Assembly: GCF_002207865.1 (NCBI RefSeq)
Contig: NZ_BDQM01000015.1
Span: forward strand, 26,104-90,103
Direction of reading: 5' to 3'
Length of the DNA stretch: 64,000 nt
Origin: Colwellia marinimaniae
GTDB taxonomy: Bacteria; Pseudomonadota; Gammaproteobacteria; Enterobacterales; Alteromonadaceae
Shown piece by piece: positions 25,940 through 36,278 of this stretch. The notes below the pieces were generated by a model. The model had not been told where the DNA came from. It did not search any database and saw only the letters and a program-made list of their open reading frames with translations. The first letter of the stretch is position 1. Each line of letters begins with the position of its first letter. A program made the position numbers and the translations under genes.

Positions 25940-26289
25940 TGGTGGAGCGGGGGGGAATCGAACCCCCGTCCAAAAAGCCTACATCCTCGGTACTACATGT
26001 TTAGTCGCTCATTTATTTAACCAATTGGACGCCAAGCGACAGGCTTCGTCATGGTGAGCTCGATACTATTTCGCGGTTCAGTCTCAAGCAAACTTCCCTC
26101 GCTAACCTATTTGGGGTGACCATCAATCCTCTAACCAATAGGTGAGATTTCGAGGTGATGGCTAGCCTAAGCGGCTAGTGCGAACGTTTCGTCGTTAGCA
26201 ATTATAGTTTTACGGCTTTTTACCAGGCCAACCGCCCCTGGACATGCACCTTGGGTTTCGTGAATCTTGTCGAATCCTAGATCCGCCCC
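25940..26289 (-). ncRNA. ssrA: Transfer-messenger RNA (tmRNA)
   Basis: A 350-nt tmRNA. The tRNA-like ends pair as GGGGCGG with CCGCTCC, followed by A and an encoded CCA, and the T arm carries GTTCGATTC. The internal reading frame at 26199-26167 encodes the proteolysis tag ANDETFALAA with a GCT resume codon and TAG stop, close to the E. coli ANDENYALAA. It rescues stalled ribosomes with SmpB, whose gene lies just upstream on the same strand. Confidence 0.97.
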
Positions 26290-26347
26290 AAAGTTTTACA
26301 GTTTTCTATTTCTTTTCTAAGTCTAGGCTCGAAATGCCTATAAACAC

Positions 26348-26376
26348 AGTATACAGCGCTTAACTTAAATAGACAA
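26348..26376 (-). promoter_or_regulatory. Sigma-70 promoter of ssrA
   Basis: On the minus strand TTGTCT and TATACT are separated by exactly 17 bp, about 58 bp upstream of the mature tmRNA 5' end. This leaves a leader for RNase P to remove. Confidence 0.6.
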
Positions 26377-26407
26377 CGTGGTATTTTTTAACCACTTGTC
26401 GAACAAG

Positions 26408-26899
26408 TTAACGATCCAAGTTTTTGTTTTTCATTAAACGACCTTTATCAACAGCCCACTCTCGGTCTTTAATATCAGCACGTTTATCGTGATCTTTCTT
26501 ACCTTTACCTAAATAGAACTCTAGTTTTACCCAACATTGCTTCCAATACATGGCGGTGGCAATCAAAGAATAACCGTCACGTTCAACAGCACCAATAAGT
26601 TTATCTAGTTCTCGTTGATTAAGTAATAATTTTCTATCGCGGTTCGGATCACATACAACATGACTAGAGGCCGCATTAAGGGGCATTATTTCAGCACCTA
26701 GTAAATAGGCTTCTCGATTTTTTATATGGACGTAACAATCAGAAATGTTAACTTTACCACTTCTTATGCTTTTAACTTCCCAACCTTGCAAACTCATACC
26801 CGCTTCAAACTTATCGGTTAGGCTATAGTTGTGCCTAGCCTTTTTATTTAAAGCGATGGTATTGCTATTGGATTTATTTTTAGATTTCTTTTTAGCCAT
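26408..26899 (-). CDS. smpB: SmpB, tmRNA-binding protein
   Basis: 163 residues from ATG 26899 (MAKKKSKNK). The frame is open further to 26929, but the Lys-rich start is typical. Landmarks are [41 protein letters not shown] and a basic C-terminal tail ([20 protein letters not shown]) that inserts in the ribosomal decoding centre. Works with ssrA immediately downstream in trans-translation. Confidence 0.96.
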   Translation of the reverse strand: MAKKKSKNKSNSNTIALNKKARHNYSLTDKFEAGMSLQGWEVKSIRSGKVNISDCYVHIKNREAYLLGAEIMPLNAASSHVVCDPNRDRKLLLNQRELDKLIGAVERDGYSLIATAMYWKQCWVKLEFYLGKGKKDHDKRADIKDREWAVDKGRLMKNKNLDR

Positions 26900-27083
26900 T
26901 TTTTGTTCCATTTTTCGTTGCCATAACAAGCAGCAAGCGCGGTGATTATACCGACATAAAGGCTTTTTTACATGGCAAATCAGTGTTTTTTAGAAAAATG
27001 ACTAGATTAATGCGATTTTAGCTGTGTTTTGTTATGATGGTGCCATTATTTTGTGAGCAATAGGTGAAAAAGGTGAAGAGAGA

Positions 27084-27524
27084 ATGCCAACCATAAGTCG
27101 TAGTGCGTTAGTTATGCACAGTGTTGAACAAATGTATCAGTTAATAAATGATATTGTCGCTTACCCTACTTTTTTACCGGATTGTAATGACAGTAAAATT
27201 ATTTCTCAAGATGATAACACGGTAACTGCAGCCTTACTTGTCTCCAAGGGGGGGTTAAGTAAATGGTTCACTACTAAAAATACTATGATCTCTAATGAAA
27301 AAATAAAGCTATCTCTGGTTGATGGACCCTTTAAAAGTCTTGAAGGCTATTGGTTACTAACGCCCTTGTCTGATGACGCTTGCAAAATAAGCTTAGAGTT
27401 AGAATATGAGTTTTCAAATAAACTCGTTTCATTAGCCTTTGGTAAAGTTTTTAGCCATTTTAGTAACAGCTTGGTACAAGTGTTTACGCAACGAGCCAAA
27501 GAAATATACGGAGTTAATGGTTAA
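27084..27524 (+). CDS. ratA: RatA/PasT-like START-domain protein
   Basis: A 146-residue coenzyme-Q-binding/START-fold protein (Coq10-like): SALVMHSVEQMYQLINDIVAYPTFLPDCN, then LSLVDGPFKSLEGYW. E. coli RatA was described as a ribosome association toxin and also proposed to act in ubiquinone function or stress survival, so its role is debated. It is two bases upstream of rnfH and divergent from smpB, the conserved gammaproteobacterial arrangement. Confidence 0.92.
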   Translation: MPTISRSALVMHSVEQMYQLINDIVAYPTFLPDCNDSKIISQDDNTVTAALLVSKGGLSKWFTTKNTMISNEKIKLSLVDGPFKSLEGYWLLTPLSDDACKISLELEYEFSNKLVSLAFGKVFSHFSNSLVQVFTQRAKEIYGVNG

Positions 27525-27526
27525 TT

Positions 27527-27922
27527 ATGACCGTTGATAGTACGGCGTTAAAACATATTAATGACGTAATAGTCGTGGATAAAGTCAGCATTGAAGTTGT
27601 TTATGGTGTTCCGCACAAGCAAAAAATATTAACTTTAGTACTTGCCAAGGGAACTACAGTAGAACAAGCCATTATCGAGTCAGGAATAATTGATTTATTC
27701 CCTGAAATAGATTTAAAGGTTAATAAAGTAGGGGTGTGGAATAGGGCGGTAAAACTAGCAGATTTTATCAATGATCTCGATAGAATTGAAGTGTATCGTC
27801 CCCTTCTTGCTGACCCTAAAGACGTAAGGAAACGTCGGGCAGAAAAAGCCAAGCGAGAAGGTCGAGCAGATAAAACAACCGGTGGTCGGGTTAACCCACT
27901 ACGAGTTAAGGCAAAGACCTAG
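27527..27922 (+). CDS. rnfH: RnfH/RatB family protein (UPF0125)
   Basis: A 131-residue small ubiquitin-like-fold protein. The conserved patterns are VSIEVVYGVPHKQKILTLVL near the start and VGVWNRAVKLADFINDLDRIEVYRPLLADPKD. The C-terminal third is very basic. It was historically linked to Rnf electron transport by gene context, but function is not established. Operon partner of ratA, with a terminator after it. Confidence 0.93.
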   Translation: MTVDSTALKHINDVIVVDKVSIEVVYGVPHKQKILTLVLAKGTTVEQAIIESGIIDLFPEIDLKVNKVGVWNRAVKLADFINDLDRIEVYRPLLADPKDVRKRRAEKAKREGRADKTTGGRVNPLRVKAKT

Positions 27923-27964
27923 TGACTCAATTTCTGGCTATGTTCAGGCATAGCTTAAGGCAAT

Positions 27965-27992
27965 AAAAAACGGCATAAAGGCCGTTTTTTTA
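27965..27992 (+). terminator. Terminator after ratA-rnfH
   Basis: AAAAAACGGC/GCCGTTTTTT with loop ATAAAG. The symmetric A and T runs may also serve minus-strand transcription of bamE. Confidence 0.9.
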
Positions 27993-28083
27993 TAAGCTTT
28001 ATTCATTGCTAAATAAGCTAAATGAAGAAAAATTAAGAAAATGGGTTCAACCATCAAGTTAAAGCCAGTTAACTAAAGTGCTA

Positions 28084-28557
28084 TTAATTTTTAATAGCTG
28101 CTTTGTTTTCACCCGGCTTATCTTCATCTTGCTTACCCTCAGTGACAACGTCACCTTGTTTAGCATTGAACTTGTTATTAGTGTGTGATTCTTCTTCTTC
28201 TTCTCCAGCAGGAGCATTGAACGGGGTATTAAACTTATCAGAAAGTTTAAAATCTCCAGAGGCAGAAACTAACTTGTCGTCGGAAAATTTAATGATAAAC
28301 TGTTTTCTGACATCGAATTTTTTACCACGGCCCGACTTTAACTTGTAGATATAGCTCCAGGTATCATTATCGAACGCGTCAACGACAACTGGGCTACCTA
28401 GAATAAATCTAACTTGTTCCTTAGTCATATCGACTTGTAATTTATCAATACTCTTTTGTTCAAGGTAATTTCCTTGTGGAACATCATAGCGATATACCCA
28501 ACTAGAGCAGGAAGATAACGTGAGGGCTGTGATAATAATGGCAACACGAAAATACAT
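28084..28557 (-). CDS. bamE: BamE (SmpA), outer membrane assembly lipoprotein
   Basis: 157 residues. The lipoprotein signal peptide ends LTLSSC with lipidated Cys17. The conserved core is YRYDVPQGNYLEQKSIDKLQVDMTKEQVRFILGSP, the BamE fold that binds phosphatidylglycerol and BamD in the BAM complex. The C-terminal ~45 residues form an unusually long acidic, low-complexity tail (GEEEEESHTNNK) compared with E. coli BamE (113 residues). Confidence 0.94.
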   Translation of the reverse strand: MYFRVAIIITALTLSSCSSWVYRYDVPQGNYLEQKSIDKLQVDMTKEQVRFILGSPVVVDAFDNDTWSYIYKLKSGRGKKFDVRKQFIIKFSDDKLVSASGDFKLSDKFNTPFNAPAGEEEEESHTNNKFNAKQGDVVTEGKQDEDKPGENKAAIKN

Positions 28558-28752
28558 AAAATTTATTTACCTTTAAGTAGCTCAAAAAAAACAGGCTAAA
28601 AGTGTGAGCAGGGATAATACCCAAGCCCAGCATGGATGCAAAGCTATTTATTACATCCGTTAAAAAAACACTAGCTAGATTTCTTGCTGGTTACTAGAAA
28701 ATAGTTGTTAGTAGGGTTCAATGGTTGCTATGTCGATAGTATGCAAGAGCTA

Positions 28753-30438
28753 TTAGCCTGCTAATAGCTCTTGAGCATTTGCTAAACTGTGCTGAGATAT
28801 TTTATCACCCGCTAACAAACGGGCAATTTCTTTGACCCGATTTTCTTTACTTAGTTCACTTACCCGAGTTTCTGTCAACTCACCATCGGTTATTTTACTA
28901 ACAAAAAGTTGTTGGTGGCCTTTACAGGCAACCTGTGGCAAGTGGGTAACACAAATTACTTGGGTGTTTTTAGAGAGTTGTTGTAGTTTTTTACCGACCA
29001 TAGCGGCGGTCGGCCCGCTAATACCAACATCTACTTCATCAAATATGAGTGTTGGGGTAATAACTTTATCGGCTAAAATCACCTGCATGGCTAGGCTGAT
29101 ACGTGACAATTCTCCCCCTGAAGCAACTTTGTGCATAGCCTCAAGTACTTGACCTGGGTTAATACTGACTTTAAAACTGATAATATCAGCGCCATTGCTA
29201 TTGATGACTTCTTTACCACTGCCAGCTTGCTTATTGCTTTCGATAGCAATATAGAATTGTCCATGGGGCATATTCAATTCTTGCATGCTTTTGCTGATGC
29301 GCTTACTGAGACTTTTAGCTGATTTTATTCTTGAACTTGATAATACCTCTGCGCTGTCATAATAATGCTGCTTAGTCTGTTCTAACTCTTCAATAATAGT
29401 ATTAATTCGCGTCTCATCACCAGATATTGATGCCAGTTGTTGTTTTAATTCGCTATGAAAAGTAACTAAATTTTCTGGTGAAAGTTGATGTTTCTTGGCT
29501 AATTGCAAAGCCGTGGAGTATCGTTCCTCTATGATGGCGTAACTTTGTGGATCTAATTCTAATTGTTGGTAATAGTGTGTTAAATCGTTATTTGCTTCAT
29601 CTAATTGAATGAGGGTATTGCTTAGTATCGTGGCGACATCGTTTAATTGCTTATCAACCCGCGCTATTGAGTTGATGTTTTCACTGCATTCTCTTAGCGC
29701 GTCCAAAATATTAAAATTATCATTTTCAGAGAGCAGTTGTAATGAGCTTAGGGTTGTATCAAGTAAGTCTTGGGCATTACTGTGTCTTTTATAGTCTTGC
29801 TCTAAGGTTGTAAACTCATCGGGTTGTAAAGAGAACTCATCGAGTTCAGTCACTTGATATTGAATGAGTTGCTGCTCAGCTTCCCGTTGCTGTTTACTTT
29901 GTTGCAGTGTTTCTAATTCTTTATTGAGTTTATGCCATTGCTGTGAATAATGTTTTACTTCACTAAGTAGTGTTGGATGATTAGCATAATTATCGAGTAA
30001 GCGGCACTGTTGGCTAGCTTTAACAATGAGTTGATGATCGTGTTGACCATGGATATTAATTAATAGTTGCCCAATTTCTTTTAACTGAACTAACGGCACT
30101 TGGCTGCCATTAATATAAGACCTTGACCGCCCTTCAGCCGATATAACACGACGAAGTATGCACTCACTGTCATGTTCTGACACCAGCTCATGCAGTTTTA
30201 ACCAGGCTTTTGCCATTTTATTTTTCTTGATATCAAACGTTGCCGCTAAATCGGCTTTTTTGCAATTTGGCCTAACAATATTTGTTGTTGCTCTGTCGCC
30301 TAGACATAAACCCAGCGCACCAATGGCAATTGATTTACCCGCACCCGTTTCACCGGTAATTGTCGTCATACCCGCTTGCCAATCAATATCTAATGAACGG
30401 ACAATGGCAAAATTTTGAATGTTAAGTTGCAGCAGCAT
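28753..30438 (-). CDS. recN: RecN, SMC-like DNA double-strand break repair ATPase
   Basis: 561 residues. The N terminus reads LQLNIQNFAIVRSLDI with Walker A GETGAGKS. The middle has long coiled coils, and the C-terminal ABC lobe carries the signature VASGGELSRISLAMQVI and Walker B TLIFDEVDVGISG. A LexA box lies ~35 bp upstream, so it is SOS-induced like umuDC. Neighbours bamE and nadK match the common gammaproteobacterial order. Confidence 0.96.
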   Translation of the reverse strand: MLLQLNIQNFAIVRSLDIDWQAGMTTITGETGAGKSIAIGALGLCLGDRATTNIVRPNCKKADLAATFDIKKNKMAKAWLKLHELVSEHDSECILRRVISAEGRSRSYINGSQVPLVQLKEIGQLLINIHGQHDHQLIVKASQQCRLLDNYANHPTLLSEVKHYSQQWHKLNKELETLQQSKQQREAEQQLIQYQVTELDEFSLQPDEFTTLEQDYKRHSNAQDLLDTTLSSLQLLSENDNFNILDALRECSENINSIARVDKQLNDVATILSNTLIQLDEANNDLTHYYQQLELDPQSYAIIEERYSTALQLAKKHQLSPENLVTFHSELKQQLASISGDETRINTIIEELEQTKQHYYDSAEVLSSSRIKSAKSLSKRISKSMQELNMPHGQFYIAIESNKQAGSGKEVINSNGADIISFKVSINPGQVLEAMHKVASGGELSRISLAMQVILADKVITPTLIFDEVDVGISGPTAAMVGKKLQQLSKNTQVICVTHLPQVACKGHQQLFVSKITDGELTETRVSELSKENRVKEIARLLAGDKISQHSLANAQELLAG

Positions 30439-30472
30439 AGTTAACCTTATTAAGCATGAATAAAAAACCAGT

Positions 30473-30492
30473 ACCTGTTAATTTATACAGTT
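30473..30492. promoter_or_regulatory. LexA (SOS) box of recN
   Basis: CTGTTAATTTATACAG (30475-30490) fits CTG-N10-CAG, 37 bp upstream of the recN start. Confidence 0.85.
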
Positions 30493-30574
30493 ATTGGTTT
30501 TTATTCAAGCTTATTTGTAACTATTTGCTTGTTTTTTGATAAGGTTATTCTTTTCTACCAGTGCATGATGCTGA

Positions 30575-31456
30575 TTAATATAGCTTATTACCCCAGCTTA
30601 ATTTATTTCGTAAAACGTTAAAATAGTTGTGATCAAGGGGGTGAATTAAACGAATACTGCATTCACTCTTTTTAATAATAACTTCATCGCCGGGCATTAC
30701 CGATAAAATGACATGGCCATCGCAACTTACTTGTAAATTTTCATGGTTATCATTGGCAAGTATCAATTTGATTTCACTATTACCATCGACAACAATAGGG
30801 CGACTTGTTAGGGTATGAGGAAACATAGGCACCAGTGACAGTGCATTTAAATTAGGCGTTAAAATCGGTCCACCAGCAGACATAGAATAAGCGGTTGAGC
30901 CGGTAGGTGTTGAAACAATGAGGCCGTCAGAGCGCTGACTAAACATAAAAACGTCATCAATATAGACTTCAAATTCGATCATGCTAGCAACTTTCCCGGC
31001 ATGAAGTACCGCTTCATTAACGGCACTATTAGAGCTTTTCAGTTTTCCATGGCGATACACTTCAGCTTCAATGATAAAGCGCTGTTCACTGCGAGACTTA
31101 CCCGCTAATATTTGTGCTAAAGGTTCGATAAGTTCATTCGGTGAAAGATCGGTTAGAAAGCCTAAATTACCGCGGTTCACGCCAATAACACCAATGTCAT
31201 AACAAGCCAGTACCCGTGCTGCGCCAAGCATATAACCATCACCACCGATAACAATTGCCAGATCAGCTTGCTCGCCAATGTCAGTCAGTTTACCCGTTGT
31301 CATGTTTTTTATATCGAGTGATTGTGCCACCGAATGCTCAACAAGCACTTGATAGTTATTCGCTAATAAATAGTCATGCAAAGTTTTTATTGTGGCACTT
31401 GCGCCATCATGATTTGGTTTGCCAATAAGGCCAATAGTTGTATAGAGTTGAGCCAT
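30575..31456 (-). CDS. nadK: NAD kinase
   Basis: 293 residues; phosphorylates NAD to NADP with ATP. Landmarks are IGGDGYML (the GGDG catalytic loop), [17 protein letters not shown] and the [17 protein letters not shown] substrate loop. The residue after GGDG is Tyr where enterobacterial enzymes have Asn. Length matches E. coli (292). Next to recN and divergent from grpE, a widely conserved arrangement. Confidence 0.96.
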   Translation of the reverse strand: MAQLYTTIGLIGKPNHDGASATIKTLHDYLLANNYQVLVEHSVAQSLDIKNMTTGKLTDIGEQADLAIVIGGDGYMLGAARVLACYDIGVIGVNRGNLGFLTDLSPNELIEPLAQILAGKSRSEQRFIIEAEVYRHGKLKSSNSAVNEAVLHAGKVASMIEFEVYIDDVFMFSQRSDGLIVSTPTGSTAYSMSAGGPILTPNLNALSLVPMFPHTLTSRPIVVDGNSEIKLILANDNHENLQVSCDGHVILSVMPGDEVIIKKSECSIRLIHPLDHNYFNVLRNKLSWGNKLY

Positions 31457-31552
31457 AACGATAATTTACTTAGTTTGCTAGGTATAGGAGCAGTTTCGCT
31501 GGATTTTATCCACTTGTAAAGTTCACTTTTTTATAAAATGTCTTAAATCACG

Positions 31553-31580
31553 CTTGAATCCTTTTTTACAGCCCCCATAA
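31553..31580 (+). promoter_or_regulatory. Sigma-32 heat-shock promoter of grpE
   Basis: CTTGAAT, a 13-bp spacer, then CCCCATAA: an excellent match to CTTGAAA-N13-CCCCATnT. It lies about 34 bp before the grpE ATG. Confidence 0.9.
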
Positions 31581-31613
31581 TGTCACCAATAGTTATAAAA
31601 TTGAGGTTTTTCC

Positions 31614-32285
31614 ATGACAACAAAGTCAACACCAACTAACGATGAGAAAGTAAGCAGCCCTGAGCAAGATATTAGCCCTGAGCAAGATATTAGCGCTGAG
31701 CAATTAGCAGATGACATTGTAAAAGAAGCCGAAGAGCAGGTAGAAGAGCAACATGAACATGCTCATGAAGTGCTCAGTGAAGAGCAAGAGAAAATTAACG
31801 AGCTAGAGTTGGCGGTCGCTACAGCAGAATCTACCGTTGCTGATCAAAAAGATTCGGTTATTCGTGCGAAAGCAGAAGTGGATAATATTCGCCGCCGTGC
31901 TGCTCAAGATGTTGAGAAAGCGCGTAAATTCGCCTTAGAAAAATTTGCTGGTGAGATGTTAGCAAGCGTTGATAATTTAGAACGTGCTTTACAAAGTATC
32001 GATAGAGAAGATGAAAGTAACAAAGATATTATCGAAGGTGTTGAATTAACCCTGCAAGGTTTAATTTCGTCATTAGAAAAATTTGGCGTTATTGCGGTTG
32101 ATCCACAAGACCAACCTTTTAACCCGGAACTTCATCAAGCTATGTCTATGCAAGAAGCGCCGGATGTAGCACCAAACACAGTTATTGCCGTAATGCAAAA
32201 GGGCTATGAGTTAAATGGTCGTTTAATCCGTCCTGCTATGGTGATGGTCTCTAAAGCAGCACCTAGCGTAGACACTACTGCTTAG
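31614..32285 (+). CDS. grpE: GrpE nucleotide exchange factor
   Basis: A 223-residue cochaperone that releases ADP from DnaK. The N-terminal ~55 residues are acidic and carry a small repeat ([16 protein letters not shown]). A long coiled coil follows, then the conserved [26 protein letters not shown] and the beta-wing region [21 protein letters not shown]. Longer than E. coli GrpE (197) because of the N-terminal extension. Heat-shock regulated. Confidence 0.96.
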   Translation: MTTKSTPTNDEKVSSPEQDISPEQDISAEQLADDIVKEAEEQVEEQHEHAHEVLSEEQEKINELELAVATAESTVADQKDSVIRAKAEVDNIRRRAAQDVEKARKFALEKFAGEMLASVDNLERALQSIDREDESNKDIIEGVELTLQGLISSLEKFGVIAVDPQDQPFNPELHQAMSMQEAPDVAPNTVIAVMQKGYELNGRLIRPAMVMVSKAAPSVDTTA

Positions 32286-32587
32286 TAGCGGGTTTTTATT
32301 GTTGCTGTAAAACTCAATTTATATAGCAAGTGTACTCACAAATTCTTCGGGAACTAATTTGAACATCCGAAGGATGGCCTGAAAGGCGGAATACAGGATG
32401 TATGGAGTATTGACTAACGTCAGCTCAGTGCATTTACCTTTTAATTGAGCCATACAGCTTAACGTTGAACGCTACTGCGTTAGTCGAATAAGGTAGATTG
32501 TAGTTAAAAAATCCAGACAAATGTCTGGTTTTTTTATGTTGTTATATAAAGAAAAAATAATATTTATTGTTTTATTTATTAGGAATA
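32286..32587. other. Structured spacer between grpE and dnaK
   Basis: No ORF was found. The stretch contains scattered short dyads (GACTAACG near 32412 and CGTTAGTC near 32478) and ends with a terminator at 32513-32535. dnaK therefore has its own promoter rather than relying on grpE read-through. Confidence 0.5.
32513..32535 (+). terminator. Terminator after grpE
   Basis: CCAGAC/GTCTGG around AAAT is followed by a run of T residues. Confidence 0.85.
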
Positions 32588-32615
32588 GTTGAAAAGCATT
32601 TTGCTGACCCCACTT
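32588..32615 (+). promoter_or_regulatory. Sigma-32 heat-shock promoter of dnaK
   Basis: GTTGAAA, a 13-bp spacer, then CCCCACTT fits the sigma-32 consensus with one mismatch in each block. It is 74 bp upstream of the dnaK ATG. Confidence 0.75.
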
Positions 32616-32689
32616 ACTATTCAACAAACAATTTAATTAATATTACTTTATCTTTTTCAGATAAAGACTAATGAATAGGAGCTCCCAAG

Positions 32690-34612
32690 ATGGGCAAAAT
32701 AATCGGTATTGACCTAGGAACAACTAACTCATGTGTTGCAGTTTTAGACGGCGACAGTGTACGTGTTATTGAAAATGCTGAAGGCGATCGTACCACCCCT
32801 TCAATCATTGGTTATACAGCTGAAGGTGAAATTTTAGTAGGTCAACCTGCTAAACGTCAATCAGTGACTAACCCTGAAAATACTTTATATGCTATCAAGC
32901 GTTTAATTGGTCGTCGTTTTGAAGACGAAGAAACTCAACGTGATATTAAAATCATGCCATTTGGCATTGTTAAAGCTGACAACGGTGATGCTTGGGTTGA
33001 AGTAAAAGGCAACAAAATTGCGCCACCACAAGTATCTGCTGAAGTATTAAAGAAAATGAAAAAAACGGCAGAAGATTTTCTTGGTGAAACAGTCACTGAA
33101 GCTGTTATTACCGTTCCTGCTTATTTTAATGATTCACAACGTCAAGCAACTAAAGATGCGGGTCGTATCGCCGGTCTTGATGTTAAACGTATTATCAACG
33201 AGCCGACAGCCGCTGCTCTTGCTTATGGCATGGACAAACAAGAAGGCGATAAGGTTATTGCCGTATACGACTTAGGTGGCGGTACTTTCGATATTTCAAT
33301 TATTGAAATTGATGAAATGGACGGCGAGCACACCTTTGAAGTATTAGCGACCAATGGTGATACTCACTTAGGTGGTGAAGATTTTGATAACCGTTTAATC
33401 AACTATCTTGTTGCTGAATTCAAGAAAGATCAAGGCATGGACTTAACGTCTGATCCATTAGCGATGCAACGTTTGAAAGAAGCGGCAGAAAAAGCGAAAT
33501 GTGAGCTTTCTTCAGCACAACAAACGGATGTTAACTTACCTTACATCACTGCTGATGCCTCAGGTCCTAAGCACATGAACATCAAAGTAACGCGCGCTAA
33601 ATTAGAGTCGTTAGTTGAAGACATGGTAAAAGCAACCTTAGAGCCATTAAGAAAAGCTCTTAAAGATGCCGACTTAACCGTAGATGACATCGATGATGTT
33701 ATCATGGTAGGTGGTCAATCACGCATGCCTATGGTGCAAAAAGCGGTTACAGATTTCTTTGGTAAAGAGCCACGTAAAGACGTTAACCCAGATGAAGCAG
33801 TAGCGTGTGGTGCTGCGATTCAAGCGGGTGTTCTTTCTGGTGAAGTTACCGATGTATTACTTTTAGATGTTACGCCATTATCATTAGGTATTGAAACCGC
33901 CGGTGGAGTAATGACCAATGTTATTGATAGAAACACTACTATTCCTACTAAGCAATCACAAACGTTCTCAACGGCTGATGATAATCAATCAGCGGTAACG
34001 GTACATGTGTGTCAAGGTGAGCGTAAGCAAGCCTCAGCGAACAAGTCTTTAGGTCAATTTAACCTTGAAGGTATTCCAGCTGCACCACGTGGTCAACCGC
34101 AAATCGAAGTAACTTTCGATATTGATGCCGATGGTATTTTGCATGTAACGGCAAAAGATAAAAATACGGGTAAAGAGCAAAAAATTGTTATTAAAGCCTC
34201 TTCAGGTTTATCGGATGAAGAAGTAGAGCAAATGGTGCGTGACGCTGAAGCTAACGCGGATGCTGATGCTAAATTTGAAGAATTAGTACAAGTACGTAAC
34301 CAAGCTGATGGTATGATTCACTCTACTCGCAAGCAAATTGAAGAAGCAGGTGATGAGTTACCAAGTGAAGACAAAGAGAAAATTGAAACAGCATTGACTG
34401 AGCTTGAAGACGTGGTTAAAGGTGATGACAAAGAAGCGATTGATAGCAAAACTCAAGCGTTAATGGAAGCATCAGCTAAATTAATGGAAATTACTCAAGC
34501 TAAGCAACAAGCACAAGCTGCTCCTGAAGGTGCTGAGCAAGCAACGGATGCTGCTGCACCTGCAGACGACGTTGTAGACGCTGAATTTGAAGAAGTTAAA
34601 GACGACAAGTAA
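32690..34612 (+). CDS. dnaK: DnaK (Hsp70) chaperone
   Basis: 640 residues, full length. The ATPase domain starts [17 protein letters not shown] and has the phosphate loop [12 protein letters not shown] and [11 protein letters not shown]. The linker reads [19 protein letters not shown], then comes the peptide-binding domain, the helical lid and the C-terminal [15 protein letters not shown]. Folds and protects proteins with DnaJ and GrpE. A good ribosome-binding site AGGAG lies upstream. Confidence 0.98.
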   Translation: MGKIIGIDLGTTNSCVAVLDGDSVRVIENAEGDRTTPSIIGYTAEGEILVGQPAKRQSVTNPENTLYAIKRLIGRRFEDEETQRDIKIMPFGIVKADNGDAWVEVKGNKIAPPQVSAEVLKKMKKTAEDFLGETVTEAVITVPAYFNDSQRQATKDAGRIAGLDVKRIINEPTAAALAYGMDKQEGDKVIAVYDLGGGTFDISIIEIDEMDGEHTFEVLATNGDTHLGGEDFDNRLINYLVAEFKKDQGMDLTSDPLAMQRLKEAAEKAKCELSSAQQTDVNLPYITADASGPKHMNIKVTRAKLESLVEDMVKATLEPLRKALKDADLTVDDIDDVIMVGGQSRMPMVQKAVTDFFGKEPRKDVNPDEAVACGAAIQAGVLSGEVTDVLLLDVTPLSLGIETAGGVMTNVIDRNTTIPTKQSQTFSTADDNQSAVTVHVCQGERKQASANKSLGQFNLEGIPAAPRGQPQIEVTFDIDADGILHVTAKDKNTGKEQKIVIKASSGLSDEEVEQMVRDAEANADADAKFEELVQVRNQADGMIHSTRKQIEEAGDELPSEDKEKIETALTELEDVVKGDDKEAIDSKTQALMEASAKLMEITQAKQQAQAAPEGAEQATDAAAPADDVVDAEFEEVKDDK

Positions 34613-34751
34613 GTCAGTTAAAAAGCTTGTCGCTAGTTAGCTCCATTACGACGTTGTCAGACTCACTTGGTAAACCAAGCTCCGTGCTTCCGCCTTGTAC
34701 TGAAACTAACTAGCTTAAAGCTTATTTAACTTTGCTTTATAACGTCTTATG
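34613..34751. other. dnaK-dnaJ spacer, left part, with a long imperfect dyad
   Basis: GCTAGTTAG near 34632 and CTAACTAGC near 34706 are complementary and enclose about 65 bp without coding potential. No protein gene was seen. A terminator follows at 34752. Confidence 0.4.
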
Positions 34752-34779
34752 AAAGCGTCGATATTTTTCGGCGCTTTTT
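34752..34779 (+). terminator. Terminator between dnaK and dnaJ
   Basis: AAAGCGTCGA pairs with TCGGCGCTTT (one G-T pair), followed by T residues. It probably limits dnaJ expression relative to dnaK. Confidence 0.75.
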
Positions 34780-34899
34780 GTGTGTTAGTAGAGAAAAAAG
34801 TAATTTTTATTTGGTGCTGATTTTCTTGATTTTTTATCGATAAATTCCGAAAAATGAAGAAAATTAGCCTCAATCAACTTGAAGTAAAGAAACAGATTT

Positions 34900-36024
34900 A
34901 TGTCAAAACGTGATTATTATGAAACCTTAGGGGTTAGCCAAAGCGCCACTGAGAAAGAAGTCAAAAAAGCCTATAAAAAATTAGCCATGAAGTATCACCC
35001 AGACAGGACTCAAGGTGATAAGGTTAAAGAAGAAACCTTTAAAGAAGTTAAAGAGGCCTATGAGATCCTCAATGATGATCAAAAACGTGCTGCTTATGAT
35101 CAATATGGCCATGCGGCTTTTGAGCAAGGTGGTCGCGGTGGTGGTGGCGGCGGCGGTGGTTTTGCCCAAGATTTCGGTGATGTTTTTGGTGATATTTTTG
35201 GTGGCGGCGGTCGTGGACGTCAGCGCCAACAACGTGGCTCAGACTTACGTTATAATGTAGATTTAACCCTTGAAGCGGCGGTTAAGGGTAAAAGCTTAGA
35301 AATTAAAGTACCTACCTTTGTCAGTTGTGAGCCGTGTGATGGCTCTGGTGCTAAAAGGGGCACTTCTGCTAGAACTTGTAGCACTTGTCATGGTCACGGC
35401 CAAGTACAGATGCGTCAGGGCTTATTTGCCGTACAGCAAACGTGTCCTACCTGTAGTGGTAAGGGCAAAGTTATTAGCGAAAAATGTACCTCATGTCGCG
35501 GTCAAGGTCGTGTTGAGAAAACTAAAACTTTATCCGTTAAAATTCCACCGGGTGTTGATACCGGTGATAGAATTCGTTTATCTGGTGAAGGCGAAGCCGG
35601 TGAACATGGTGCACCTGCGGGCGACTTATATGTGCAAGTTAATGTCCGTGATCACGAAATATTTGTTCGTGATGAAAATCACTTATATTGTGAAGTCCCG
35701 ATTAGTTTTGTTACCGCAGCCTTAGGTGGTGATATTGAAGTACCAACATTAGGTGGTAAGGTTAAGCTGAAGATACCTAAAGAAACACAAACAGGTAAAA
35801 TGTTCCGCTTACGTGGTAAAGGTGTTAAGTCGGTACGTAGCACTTCTACCGGTGATTTAATGTGTAAAGTGGTACTTGAAACACCCGTTAACTTATCCGG
35901 CGATCAAGTGGATCTATTACGTCAATTAGAAGAGAAAATGGCCAATAGTAGTAAAAAACATAGCCCAAAAGAAACTGGATTTTTTGATGGTGTTAAACGC
36001 TTTTTTGATGACCTCAAAAACTAA
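34900..36024 (+). CDS. dnaJ: DnaJ (Hsp40) cochaperone
   Basis: 374 residues. J domain with the HPD motif (MKYHPDRTQ); a Gly/Phe-rich linker with long Gly runs; a zinc domain with four CxxCxGxG repeats ([32 protein letters not shown]); and the C-terminal substrate-binding domain ([14 protein letters not shown]). Delivers clients to DnaK and stimulates its ATPase. Third gene of the grpE-dnaK-dnaJ set. Confidence 0.98.
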   Translation: MSKRDYYETLGVSQSATEKEVKKAYKKLAMKYHPDRTQGDKVKEETFKEVKEAYEILNDDQKRAAYDQYGHAAFEQGGRGGGGGGGGFAQDFGDVFGDIFGGGGRGRQRQQRGSDLRYNVDLTLEAAVKGKSLEIKVPTFVSCEPCDGSGAKRGTSARTCSTCHGHGQVQMRQGLFAVQQTCPTCSGKGKVISEKCTSCRGQGRVEKTKTLSVKIPPGVDTGDRIRLSGEGEAGEHGAPAGDLYVQVNVRDHEIFVRDENHLYCEVPISFVTAALGGDIEVPTLGGKVKLKIPKETQTGKMFRLRGKGVKSVRSTSTGDLMCKVVLETPVNLSGDQVDLLRQLEEKMANSSKKHSPKETGFFDGVKRFFDDLKN

Positions 36025-36046
36025 CCTATTCGCTCATTGATAATAT

Positions 36047-36083
36047 AAATCCCGCGTTATTAAATAATAGCGCGGGATTTTTT
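36047..36083 (+). terminator. Terminator after dnaJ
   Basis: AAATCCCGCG (36047-36056) pairs with CGCGGGATTT (36071-36080), followed by a T-run. Confidence 0.92.
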
Positions 36084-36108
36084 ATGGCTTAACTTTTATT
36101 TACATTTA

Positions 36109-36266
36109 ATACCAATGTCATTAAATTATAGCCCACTTGTGCTGGTTAAAATACTCCAAGGCGGCGTTGCTCTCAATCCCAATAACCGCTATTGGTCAAT
36201 CGAGCGCCTTGCCCTGATTTATTTTCCCTACACACAACAAGATCACAAACTTAATGAAAATGGTAT
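36109..36266. repeat. Palindromic repeat element, ~158 bp, imperfect terminal inverted repeats
   Basis: ATACCAATGTCATTAAATT (36109-36127) and the complement of AACTTAATGAAAATGGTAT (36248-36266) match at 16 of 19 positions. The interior has no ribosome-binding site but stays open in one frame by chance. The form fits a MITE or other extragenic repeat placed between the dnaJ terminator and the Lrp-type gene. Family not identified. Confidence 0.5.
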
Positions 36267-36278
36267 AATAGGCAATTG

